Shown: positions 11,420 through 23,100 of the stretch, piece by piece
Position numbering within the stretch: the stretch's first letter is position 1
How the letters are laid out: every line of letters starts with the position of its first letter
NCBI GenBank assembly: GCA_027574665.1
Contig: CM050673.1
Location: forward strand, 7,363,420-7,427,419
Reading direction: 5' to 3'
Length of the DNA stretch: 64,000 nt
DNA from: Rhynochetos jubatus
Lineage: Eukaryota > Chordata > Aves > Eurypygiformes > Rhynochetidae
Notes under the pieces: generated by a model
Databases searched by the model: none
The model's input: only the letters and a program-made list of their open reading frames with translations
Told to the model about the DNA's origin: nothing
Program-made: the position numbers and the translations under genes

Positions 11420-14400
11420 CTCTGTGTTTATTCAACTGTTAATCTACTTTCTTTGCTCAAAGTTTTATAGCTGCTGTTGTCAAAGACTATTGTTCTCTTT
11501 TGCTCTTTCATATTTTGTGCATTTAAGTTCTTCTATGCTGCTTACATTCTTTTTCTCACTATACATGATAGTGCAAGCATTTTACTAACAGGACTGTGTA
11601 ACCTTGTGTAGGGTGTCCAGCCTGTGTGTCCCTGCCGTCGCTGAGAGAACATGCTGAGTTGTGTGAGAAGTCTGGTTCAAGCAATGCAGTGGGATTCTTA
11701 TTTAAAAATCAAAATCCTTCCTTTGTGAAGCAAGTGGTAATTGGGCACACTAGATAGCTAAGTCCTAGAAATGAAAGAGAAGAAAAATCGGATTTTTTTC
11801 ACCAAAAGGCTCTTAATCTAAAAAAGTAGGAAGATTAAGGGTACTTTAATTGTATTATAAAGTCAATTGAAGCACAATTAAAAGCCGTATTAATGCAGAC
11901 AATGGCCTGTAAACTACTGTGTGGGAAGACCTTTTATGGTTCAGTATAAAACTGCTCATTCTCTCTATTGTTACTGTCTCATATATTACAGGTGATAGAG
12001 TAATTATATATATTGTGCCAAATGCAGGGATCCCTGATGCTAAAATAGTATCCTGAGAGAAAGGTTGAAGGGCTTTTGACATAAATCTGTTGAAACCGCA
12101 CTGTTGAGGCCACAAAAGAAATTACACCATGCTTCCGTCTCGCACGAACGCCCAGAAGGTTACCCAGGACAGACTTGTGCCTGGTTTTCACCCTCCATTG
12201 TCTGATGCGATGCTGAAGTAGAGTATCTAAACACAGAATTGCACTTTCTGAAAAATCCCTAAGAAGAGCCTGAATTTGGGCAAACTGTGCTCGCAGACTC
12301 AGATTCCAGGTGACTGTCATCTGCAAAGTGTTAGGATGTCATCTTTGTCCTGGGTGGAACTCAATATTCTGGTTCTGATGCAGAATCCCACTTCATAGAA
12401 TCATGGAATGGTTTGGGTTGAAGGGACCTCAAAGCCCCCCCCAGCCCCACTCCCTGCCACGGGCAGGGACACCCTCCACTAGCCCAGGTTGCTCCCAGCC
12501 TCATCCAGCCTGGCCTTGGACACTCCCAGGGATGGGCCAGCCACAGCTCCTCTGGGCAACCTGTCCCAGTGAACAGATTTCCTCGGCATCCCCTTAACTC
12601 TGGTCTTACACTGTAAGCTTTTGGGAGAATTTGCACCTTTCTTTTTAACACAGCAGAGACTTCATTCAGGCAAACAGCCGGTCCTACTGCATAACTGATC
12701 CAGGAACAGAACCATCAGCAGTTGTAGTCTTGCTGAAGACCCCAAACTGCCCCAGTTTGCTTGGCAGAAAGTGTGCATCATCCCAGTGACAGCTTTGTTC
12801 TGTGACAGCAAAATGTCTTCATTGCTGTCATCCTCTCTGCTTACTGACCCTCTGAACTGCAAGGTGGGTGTGAAATGTAGCAACCTCCCCCTACACCTCC
12901 GTGCAGGGAAGAAAGAAGGGCACCCAGGAGCAATAGCACGCGGCCTGCTGTCCTCTGCTCATCATCCTCAGGAAGAGCTCTCGGAGGAGGCAATGCACCC
13001 CCGGCCTTGCCATCCAAAGGTCACCTGGATTTGGAAGTTGACTGTATCTTGCTGCTGGTTTTTGTGCTCTGCTATCAGTCTCCATGTGCCTGATTCTTTC
13101 ACAAACCGTATTTCTGCCTCTTAACTTCTTTTTATGTCAAATTAAGGATTCTCTAACATTTTTGGACTGTTCCATTGTCCTGTCCTTGGCGCTGTGCGTT
13201 TGCCAGCATTGCTTTATTGCTGCTTATGCAATCTCTTTCCAAAGGCTCGGATCTTATCTTGCTCTTTGGCATACTCAGTGGCTCAAAGATGATGAAAGAT
13301 TTCAAGCAGCTCGATGATGTGATAATTCCTCCTTGTTCGCAGCAGGAGGATGGTGGTGTCACCTCAGCAGCGTAAACACTGGTTTTGGGCTTCCACCTGT
13401 TCTGGTATTGGGGCTGAAAGATGCAGTTACTGTACGCAAAATGTTTTGTTCCGTTTAGTGGTGTTTTGCCTTTGGGTCTGGGTTATGTTGGTTTGGTCAG
13501 TGGGGACCGTTTTCACAAATTCCACTACGGTAAGTAAAATTGATTATCACGTTCACAATTCCATCAGTGATTCCGGTGATACTCCTTGTAGATGCTTTTC
13601 ATAGACAAGCTAGAACTATCCATGGCTTTGATAGAAATAATGAGGAAAAAACGCTATGGAATTACGAAAACAAGAATAAAAGCATTTGCCAGAGGAGTCT
13701 CTTGACCTGTTTATGTACCTTCTGAGAACCCACCTTGTTTCCTGTTCGATTTATAGTTGTCTTTCTCGAGATGTGCTTGTTCTCAGCAGGGACTTGTCCC
13801 TACTGGAAGGTTCTTCTGCTAAGGGCGTATCTTGTTGTGTGCTTAGAAAATACTTTTAGAAATGAAAATGAAAGAGTAAAGCCACTGAGGGTGGAGAAGC
13901 TTAGAAAGCCTCACCATTTTGTTTTAGTTCCATATTATTACCACTACTTATATCTGAAGGAGGAACACAGATTTTGCCTTTAGATCTTCGGCAGCTTTTA
14001 AGTCGTATGCTCAGAGGATGTTCCCTTTTGTCTTCCGTGCTGCTATTTCATTTTCCTTACTAGTTCAGTCTTGATGCCGTTGTGTAGAAATCCTGCTGGC
14101 TCTTAGGACATGCCGTATTCTTAACAGCTGAAAATCTTCCCTTGTGACACTGTGTGTCTCTGACAGTCGCTGTGTTCTCAGAAAGTAGTCTGTCTCGTTG
14201 GACTGTAATACTGAGGTATCTGAAAAATATAGAACTGTGACTACTTCATCCTGCACACATTGAATACCCTCCTGGCTTATTTTAATTTATTGGTTATTAA
14301 ATATTTAACTGCAATATTCACAAGCCCAGCGAAGATCCATTGCATGGACAGGATGAATTTTTCCTTTCAGAGCTCATTTAAAGAGGCTTAAAATGTTTCT

Positions 14401-17400
14401 TATTGGATGCTTTCTGCTAATGTGTTCTACGGATGATGCAAAGTTCATCGTTTATAGTTTATTAGCTAAAAGGAACCAGCAATTTTAGGACCTTTTCTGA
14501 TTAATGATGCACAGTTCAGTCATCAGTGTTTCTGTGTTGATACAACATCCAGGATGCTGTAACATTGCTGTTCCAGGTCAGCCAGACGGACATTCATTAG
14601 CACAGCTATCAGCCTTACCCGGCCTGCAGAGATCTGAAAGCTCTGACACTCTGCACTGCTTCTTGTCACGCTCAGCACATGCCACGTTTCAAGTGCAGCC
14701 AACATTCTTTCTCTCTCTCTGTTACTGTGTTCCTTTTCATCAGGCCTCCGTGATATAATCAAAGTGACTGCCTGGCAGCGGAGTGAAGACAAACTCTGCG
14801 AGCAGCCCATGCTGCTGTTTATTTTGCCGAAACTGGGAGGCTTTTACAACAGGCTGGAGCTGCTGCATTCACAACAGCCCTGGAGAAAATGTAGTCTCAC
14901 TTGTGTCTTTGTGCACCAAAAACTTAAAACGCTTCCCCTTAATTCAGTGTCATTCTGATGCCACGCCTCAGGCAAGCGCTGCAGCTCATTCTCTTGATCT
15001 ATTTAATAATCTCTTCCCATCACTCTTAACAGAAGTGTTTGGAAGAGAGGACCTGTTTTCACCTCGCAGTCTGTGCTCGCTCTTCCTCCCTACTTGGTCT
15101 CCTCATGTTCTCATGAAATCACAATAATGTCCAAAGGAATTTAGATTAGACGCAGCAAAGGAGACAAGGATGGCAGCAGTGAGCCTGCCTGTGAAGTTTA
15201 AAACCCCTAGCACCCTCCTAGAGAACACTTGTGCAGGATAACTTGGATCTTCCAGGCAAGTAGGTTGATGGGAAGAATTCCTGTTGCTCAGACCCTGAAA
15301 ATGTATACCTTTGTTGTCACTTGGAGGTGACGGTCATTGGTCAAGGCTTCTGTGCCCTACAGCTGCCGGGCAGTTCACAGGCTGCTGGTTACTGCCCATC
15401 AGCTGCCAGTTATCACTTCTATCCCTCTGAGCCAGAAGTGGAGCCCTGTCCCTCCGCAATTACCTGTCTCCTGCGGGATGAAGTCAATTTGACTGGAGTA
15501 ATTGATTTTGTTGGTACCAAAATGGAACAGCGCTTTTCATATTGCCTATAGCAGCTGGAGGGCATGGTAAGAGCATCTGCCAACAAGGCCTCCTGCCTCT
15601 CTCCAGAGTTCAGGTCCCTCAGTCCATTTGGGAGAGGCAGCTCCTGACCCGCTCCGGGCTGTGGGCGCCTGCGGCTGCTCTGTCACCTCAAGGCTTTGAT
15701 CGCTGCTCTGTCCTGCAAGATGGAACACAGACACTTGCATCCAAGTGAAGGCACTAGTCTGTGCTTTGGGCTTTCTATTACTACCCCTCATATTGTATTT
15801 TCATCCCATCTTCCTCAAGTGTTTTGTGGGGAGGAAGGCCACGCTGGCCTGGGGCGGGCTCTACCGAGGGCTCAGCCTGCCTGCGCTCTGCTCGCCAGTG
15901 GGAAGGAGCTGGAACTTGCTCTCCTTGGCCTTGGCCTGGTCTGAGCATGGGCAGAAGCAGCCTAGGGAACTCGTTAGTCAAAAGTTTAATTCAGTGAATT
16001 TAATCATTCAAGATGTTTACATGCCCACTGAGCCAGGATTTGGGAATCAGAGCTTTGGACTTCGGCCAGTCTAAGCATAGGTCAATCCCGTTTATGCCTA
16101 CTGCCCCTGGGGATCCGGCCCTGCTCGACTGTCCATGTACAGATCGACTGCCACAAAACCCCCCAACACTTCAAGCAAATCACTGCCGCAGCAACCTGTG
16201 CTAACCCCTCACAGAAGTGAAGAAGAACCACCAGGGCCTTCATGCTGAGCTGTGCGGGCTCTGGAAAGATCCGCTGGTTTCTTCCTTCCCCCTCGACAGC
16301 GCAGAGGAATGGTGTACTTTGCTGTATTCCTTCTGTAGCCCACGAATATGGCCTGCGTAGCACTTGACATTTAATAGGGCTGGCAATTAATGCTAAACAA
16401 AAGAGGGATGCGCAGAATATATGCACAGGCAACCTCGGAATTGCCTCCGTGCCTTCCGATGGACACATGGATTGCTCTGGCAGCGCTGAGGCCAAGTATA
16501 CAGGAGTGTGGGTGCACACTGACTTTTTCGTAAGGTTGTTCTGAAGGTCTTGTTCTAACACGTACCACAATTTTCTTCTCAGAGCACTAATAGGAACAGC
16601 AGATAAGTATCCACATTGCAACATTTTGTGCTCATAAAATTAGAGCTTATTATGCTGATTGATGCCCAACACAATGCGTGCAGGTACAAAGAGCGAGGTT
16701 CTCCTCGCTGCTCGCAGTATCGCCAGAGTCCCGTGTTAAGCATGCCCTAAGCTTTGACACCTGGCACTACAGTACTTGTATTTCTTACTCCTGCTTTGTG
16801 GGAGTTTTGCTTTTCTAGCCCTGTTCCTCCCCACAGGTAGTTTTGCGTCACTGTCATTACACGCCTGTTCTCAGTAACCGGTGCTGGTGGTACCCTGGAT
16901 GCAGGTTCTGTGTGTACAAAATGGGAAACGGAAAGAACACTTGAACGGGCCCTTTGCTCCAGGGAATGGTAAGAAACCATCTAAATTCAGTTTTGTTGGT
17001 GATGAGCACTGATGCCCTGATTACGTAGGAAGGTTTTTAAGTTTATTGGTGCTTTGCGTTTATTTTGTCACATGCTGCAACGTGCAGCAAATGAACCTTG
17101 TTAGGAAGCTTATTTGCATTATAGATGCAGACATACTCCAAGCAAGGGACACTGTAAGAACATCTTGTTAGAAAGGGTCGGATTTTAGGTAAGGAAGAAG
17201 ACAGTGTGGTCAATGCTGAGTAGTAAAAGTAGTAATAGAGATATTATTTCTTCTAATTGCTCAGAAATTGTTGTTTATTTCTGTGCGTGATGATAACACC
17301 TGCAGGTGAGCATTTAACTCAGCAGCGATTGCAGAGCGTATTACAACACATGCCGTTTGAACGTTTGCGTGTTGGCACGGCAGGACGGGTTCCTCCGCTA

Positions 17401-19450
17401 CAGCCTCACTGCCCCAAGGATTCTCCTTCCCACACTTCACGCTCTTCCAGTGCCATTCTGCTCTGCTCTCACAAGGACTCGTTTCGGTGGAACTTCTTTG
17501 CAAGGTTACTGCGTAGCTGCTAGGTAATTAGATAAGTGGCAGTAAAACTGCTACAAATAGGTTATATTTTTGGAAAGAAGGGCAGGATCGAGAGGAATCC
17601 GTAGTCCCACAAGCTGCATACGATGGCACAGAGCAGCAAGCTCCCGCACAGGCAGGCTACTCCTCTGAGTAAATTGTAGCTCACAGCCTCCCGGCGTTGC
17701 TGTGAGGCCAGAGGCCGGGTGATGGCCTGTAAATCACCCTGTGAAAGCCGGGAAGCGTGCGCTCAGCAGGGAGGTTTCTGAGTTTAACGTGGCAGGCTCC
17801 TAGGGGAGGTGTGAGGAGCAGGGCTGCGGTGTGGGCAGTTCTTGCACTGGGGCTGTTGGTTTGTATCCTGAATAGGCAGGTCTGAGAATTGTCACAGGCT
17901 CCAAGCGGTGTAGAGCAGCAGCACGGGCAGGTGAGGGGGCTGGGGATAGAGACAAGAATGGTTTGATGCTGCAAGGATTTTAAAAATTAAGTGGGCGATT
18001 TTGCAATAGGTGGGAGATGGGGATATCCTTGCACACACAATCAACATGCCTTTTAGCCTGTCAGGTCAGGGATATCAGCATGTGTTTCCGTATGAAGCAG
18101 CCCCTCATGAACATCAACCAGTGCCGCAGGCCTCCGTAGAGACACTGGTGAAACCCCAAATTCTTCTGTTCAAATTGCATTGGCTGGGAGCCGGGCATAC
18201 GACAACGCCGTGAATCACTGGCACAGATCTGCCTGGCGCTCGGGCGTGCAGAATTCCCGTTCCCACGGTCTCTCACTCAGTCTGTGTTTCTCAACCTTCT
18301 CCAGTGGGTGATGCCTTCCTCCGAGTGACAAAACAAAACTCCTGACTGTGGAACTGAGAGAGAAACTTCCAACAGTGATACTGCTGCCTGGTTCCCTTCG
18401 TTGGTGTTTAAGCACGAGTCGAGAAATGCGAGGGATACAGGACGCGTTAGTGAGCCGGGGCCATGGGATGCAGCCCTCGGAATTCTTCCCGGGTGAAATT
18501 CCCCAGGTAGTTCTTTTCAGCAACTCACCCGTAGAAGTTCTTACACCGACCCCACACTGCAATTACCTACTCAGAAAGGAAAAGCTCCATAAGGACAGCG
18601 GGGGGAGCAGACAGAGGGAACCCTCGGGACAGTCAGCACCCACCCGGGGCATAAGGGGGGAACAGGGCTGTAATTAAACCGAGGATGAAAGTTCAATCTC
18701 TGTCTTTTCAGCATTTGCACCCTTATGGCTGTGAGCAGCCCCTGCACTCTGTGATCTGTAAGCAACCCTTAAAATCGGGTTGGGAACCTTTTCTCTTGGG
18801 TATCTTTTTTCTCTCAACCTACCCCTGGGTTCTGTAAAAACATCCTAAAATATGAGTACTTTGCCAGCCTGCCCTGTAAAATGTTCACCTGCCCATACTC
18901 AGACATGAGGAGTGCCCTGAAGTGGAAGAGGGCAGGTGTTGTGCAGTACCAGGCGCAAGGCATGGTCTGACCGGTGACCGCAGCCTGTGAATCCTGCTGT
19001 AGGACCGTGTGCGTGCAGCTTCGGTCACACTCCAGCTGTACACGTTTATTTTACAGTACAGGTAGCTACTGTCACAACGTGGGGATAGCCCATCCCTGAT
19101 CTTGTACCCAAGTAGGTGGCACTCCAAAGGGAATTGTATGTGATCGGAGTTCTGCACTCAGGGCGGTTTTGGCACCGGCAGCTGAGAATTTCCATTTTTA
19201 AATTCCAGAGTTTAATAATAAGTTCATCATGCATTGTCGTGACTCCTTAGGAAGATTTTTTTGAGAGGCTTTCCAGGGAATAGTAAATTCCTTAAACCCA
19301 TCCTCTTTTTCCCTGGTCGGTCTTAATAACAGAAACGAGCAGGTGTTTTCACTCTTAGTTTACCCGTTGCAGGGACCACCCCAGCATTGTCCCTGGTTCT
19401 GTATTCTTCAGAGTTCTGCCCAGTTAGTCTTAAATGGTGAATATGTCGCT
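11420..19450. other. Spacer between genes B and C
   Basis: About 8 kb with one CR1 fragment (12394-12575) and otherwise no supported gene. Longer open frames, for example 15745-16074 (+), have no recognisable domain and no splice partners. No tRNA-like or structured RNA was noticed. Confidence 0.55.
12394..12575 (-). mobile_element. CR1 LINE 3' end fragment
   Basis: The + strand reads TCATAGAATCATGGAATGG then TTTGGGTTGAAGGGACCT, the reverse complement of the bird CR1 terminus, and continues into the CCAGCCTCATCCAGCCTGGC segment. Strongly 5' truncated, no coding capacity. Lies in the B-C spacer. Confidence 0.9.
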
Positions 19451-19479
19451 GCAAACTTTTGGGTCTTATGCATAATCAT

Positions 19480-19770
19480 AGAATCCTAGACTGGTTTGGG
19501 TGGGAAGGGACCTTAAAGCCCACCCAGTCCCACCCCCTGCCATGGGCAGGGACACCCTCCACTAGCCCAGGATGCTCCCAGCCTCATCCAGCCTGGCCTT
19601 GGACACTCCCAGGGATGGGGCACCCACAGCTTCTCTGGGAACCTGTCCCAGTGCTCCCCACCCTCTACAGGAAGAATTCCTTCCTGATGGCCCATCTCAA
19701 CCTCCCTCTTTTAGTTTAACCCCGTTACCCCTTGTTCTGTCGCTACAGGCCCTTAGAAACAGTCCCCCAT
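19480..19770 (-). mobile_element. CR1 LINE 3' end fragment
   Basis: About 290 bp of CR1 in minus orientation, from the terminal ATCATAGAATCCTAGACTGG to CTTGTTCTGTCGCTACAGGC. Truncated at its 5' end. It lies about 100 bp downstream of the poly(A) site of gene C. Confidence 0.9.
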
Positions 19771-19894
19771 AATCTGACACGCTGGGTATTCCACAGGTAG
19801 GGCTTGATATTTGTAAGTGATTCAAACAAGAATGTCTGCCGAAGGAAATTTCTCCCAGGCACGGCTTGCTGGTTGCATCAGAGAGAAGCAAAGG

Positions 19895-19900
19895 TTTATT
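19895..19900 (-). terminator. Poly(A) signal of gene C
   Basis: AATAAA on the minus strand, followed by CCTTTGCTTCTCTCTGATGC, matching the 3' ends of the other genes. The 3' UTR from the stop at 20181 is about 300 nt. Confidence 0.85.
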
Positions 19901-20180
19901 AGCAATTAACTTTTTGGGCTTGATTCATTCTTTTTTTCACAAGAACACCAATCATGGTAGAGATTACCCCAGGTAACAGTGATTAGGCACAGAAACTCTG
20001 ACGGAAGAAGCAGGCAGGCCATCCAGAGAGTTCTGATGAGCCCCTGGAGTGAACAGTGTTGAGTAGCTAGACCAAATGTTTGCTCTTCGCAGAGGCGCGA
20101 TCGGACGTGCTGGGTATAGTCATGCTTGGCCCGAAGGGCCGCCGGCGAGGCCCTGCAGTGGAGGATGCTGGCTTGGCCAC

Positions 20181-23100
20181 TCAGTCCTCAGACTTCCTAA
20201 AACTCCCTGTTGAAAGATGAAAGGAAGCAAGAATTTCTTTTAAGTGTTCTCTCATGCAGCATTTCTAATCTTTTTGTTACTTCACAATGATGGCCTGTGC
20301 AGGTCTCAGGGGACTAGATCTTTTTCCCACCATTCTGGAAGGGTTAGAACAGTGTCAGCCCATGTTTGTACAAGCATGTGCGCTGGCTGCTTTATCATAT
20401 TAAATACACAGACCTGCTGCTGCTCCCAACTGTGTCAGTGTAAATCAGTCTTCAGAGTGACTGTAGCAGGGGAGGAGAACCTTTCAAAAGCTGTAACTTC
20501 CAGTTCATTTTCAGCATTTCGAGACATGGGGCTGACATCTGTCAGGACCTGGAGCCTTACCCATTCTCATTGTTTTTATGGCTTCGGACACTTCCTCCAT
20601 CGTTGCTCCTCTCTCCAGTGTTTTATTCCCTTCCAGGCAGAGCTTCAGGTTTTCGGCACCTCCTGGAACAACAGCCATGAAATCAGACATAGAAAAGACC
20701 ATTACGTCACCCCCCATTTTTGCTGCTTCAGGATTTTGCAGCTACTACCCCTTGTATTTCAAGTGTCTTGAGTGTTCCAACTATTTTACCCTGCTTTGAC
20801 CGTTTTGCCCCCTTAATACCAGCTGCATTTCTAACATTTGGCTCCATTCTGAAACTACTGACTTCTCTGGTTCCCTCTAGGCTTGGGACTGGGTGTTATT
20901 TTTCCTTTTGCTCCTTCATTCCCCTTTCTGCACACCCTCTGATACAAGTCTCCATAGCACCGCAGTCACTTATGAACATACTGCCACGTTGATATGTTAC
21001 TGTATAAACGCAAACGTCAGCGGGGACTTAAAACATGCTTGGGGAAAAAAATAGCAAAAATATCTCCAGACTGCCATCAGGAAGGCTGTTGTCATACCCT
21101 TTCCTGCTTTTCAGAGAGAAAAGCAAATGGGAGGATGTACCCTTTTATTCCTTTTTTACCTTGGCTTTCACAGGACTTGCCAGTCTGGGAGTGGGAGGAT
21201 GAAGAATGGGAAAGGCAGGGCTTGCTCCCTCCTCCTCCACCACTGCCACCTCCTCCACTTGAAGTTTTATCACAGGGTCTACCTTCTGTTCTTCCTCCAC
21301 TCCCTCCTCCTCCACCTCCCGAAGAGGAAGTTCTTCCACAGGATCCTCCAATTCTTCCTCCAGTGCTTCCTCCACCTGAGGACCAACTACTTCCTCCTCC
21401 ACTACTTCCTCTTCCAGAAGACCAGCAAGTTCCTCCATGACCTCCTCCTCCTGAAGATGCACCGCCAGCTCCTCCCTGTGAGATGCTGTAAGGAGAAGGG
21501 GCACGTATGAATACGACTTATAGCGACACGAGCAGTGTCTGGCATCCTGTCGGCTGGATCAGTGCCACTTTCTGGCTCCCTCTGAGCTCCTCGTATGACT
21601 GAGAAAGTGCCATTGTGTGAAACATGGTCTAGAGAACCAGTATTAAACCATCCTAATTAGGGACAAATGAACTGATCTGCACAGAAGCAAAGATAATGGA
21701 TGGCTCTAGGAGTCTTTAAAAATGTGTTCCTTGAGCATTTATAAAAGACAGTTGTTTTCTTGCTTATCTTTCATTGCCATATTAAACTGTACTTCCTGAC
21801 TGCACTCAGGAGAAGAAATGGCAGATTATAGTTCTAAACACTTCTGGAGACGTTTCTGTCCAGTTCATAAGAAGTTTAGAGTAACGCAGCTTTGTACACT
21901 GCCAGCTGAGGTTTAGATTCCGTGTGAGCTCCCCTGACTGCGGTAAAGATGTTGATGATGAATCAGTTGCACTAGTCTTCATCTGTTTGCAAAGATTAGT
22001 TAACCTGAATGTACGTACCTAATTCCATGCTGCCCTTCCTCGAGCAGGGCCCGGTACTGAGCAATCTCCTGTTCCAGGCGGGTCTTGATGCCCAGGAGCA
22101 TCTTGTACTCCTGGTTCTGACTCTCCATCTCGCAGCGGATGCTGGCCAGCTCCTCCTCCAAGGGACTGATCATACTCTGGACCTGCTGCAGCTGCATGTT
22201 GTAGCGACGTTCTGTGTCTTCCAAGTTGGATCGCAAAGAGTCGACCTGCAAACGGAAAACAAGAGCCAGCGTTTATGGGAATGGCTGCATTAGATCATTC
22301 TTTTGCTCGAAATGAGAAATTCTCACATGGTGTGAGATGCACCAGGCATCTCCATCAGATGGAGTGTAGCTATAGCTGCGCTGTCATTCCCGCAGCTCCT
22401 GCGTTCTGTGCGCATCAGAGGATCAGAAGCCATCACTACCTACCATGCTGATTTGTGACTGCAGCTCGATTTCCAGGCTCTGATAGTCACGTCTCAGCAC
22501 GGAGAGCTGTTGGTTGCTCGACTCCACTTCCTGGCCACTTGAGTGCACTTGTTGGCTCACTTCCTCCATCTGCAAAATCAATACACAGAGCTGGAGTTCT
22601 GCTTACAGTGTCAGCATGGCAGTGTATCGTGGACGCATCTGGCAGCACCCGTTGAAGCAGGGACCCTTGTAATCTGGGGACTGTTTCAACTTGTTTATAT
22701 GGCTCTGCCAGTGCAGTTCAAGTCCGCTTGTGATTTCCTTTATTTAACCAAAGGGATTCTACTCTTATGTCCTAAAAGCAATAGATTTTGTCGTTCGCAG
22801 TGTCATTCATCTACAGAAAGTTCTTACCAAAGTCGGTATTGTTCACATTGTGACCACTTACCTTGATTTCATACCACTTTTCAACCTCTTCACGGTTTCT
22901 CTGAATAATATTTTCATATTCTTGTCTCATATCATTCAGTTTTTTCAGCAGATCCTCTCCTGGAGCTGCATTCACCTCCACATTCACATCACCACTGGAC
23001 TGGGTTTGCAGCAATCTCATTTCCTGCAGAGAAAACCCAGACCCAAGGCAAATCAACAAAAATGACAAAATTGGCGAGAGTTTTGAAGTCAGTTCACTTG

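Noticed and set aside
15745-16074. Plus-strand frame starting with a signal-peptide-like hydrophobic stretch
   Set aside because: No further domain, no homologue recognised, and no promoter or splice context; likely chance.
20994-21440. 148-codon plus-strand frame rich in PPPP/LLPP
   Set aside because: Antisense of the Gly/Ser tail exon of gene C.
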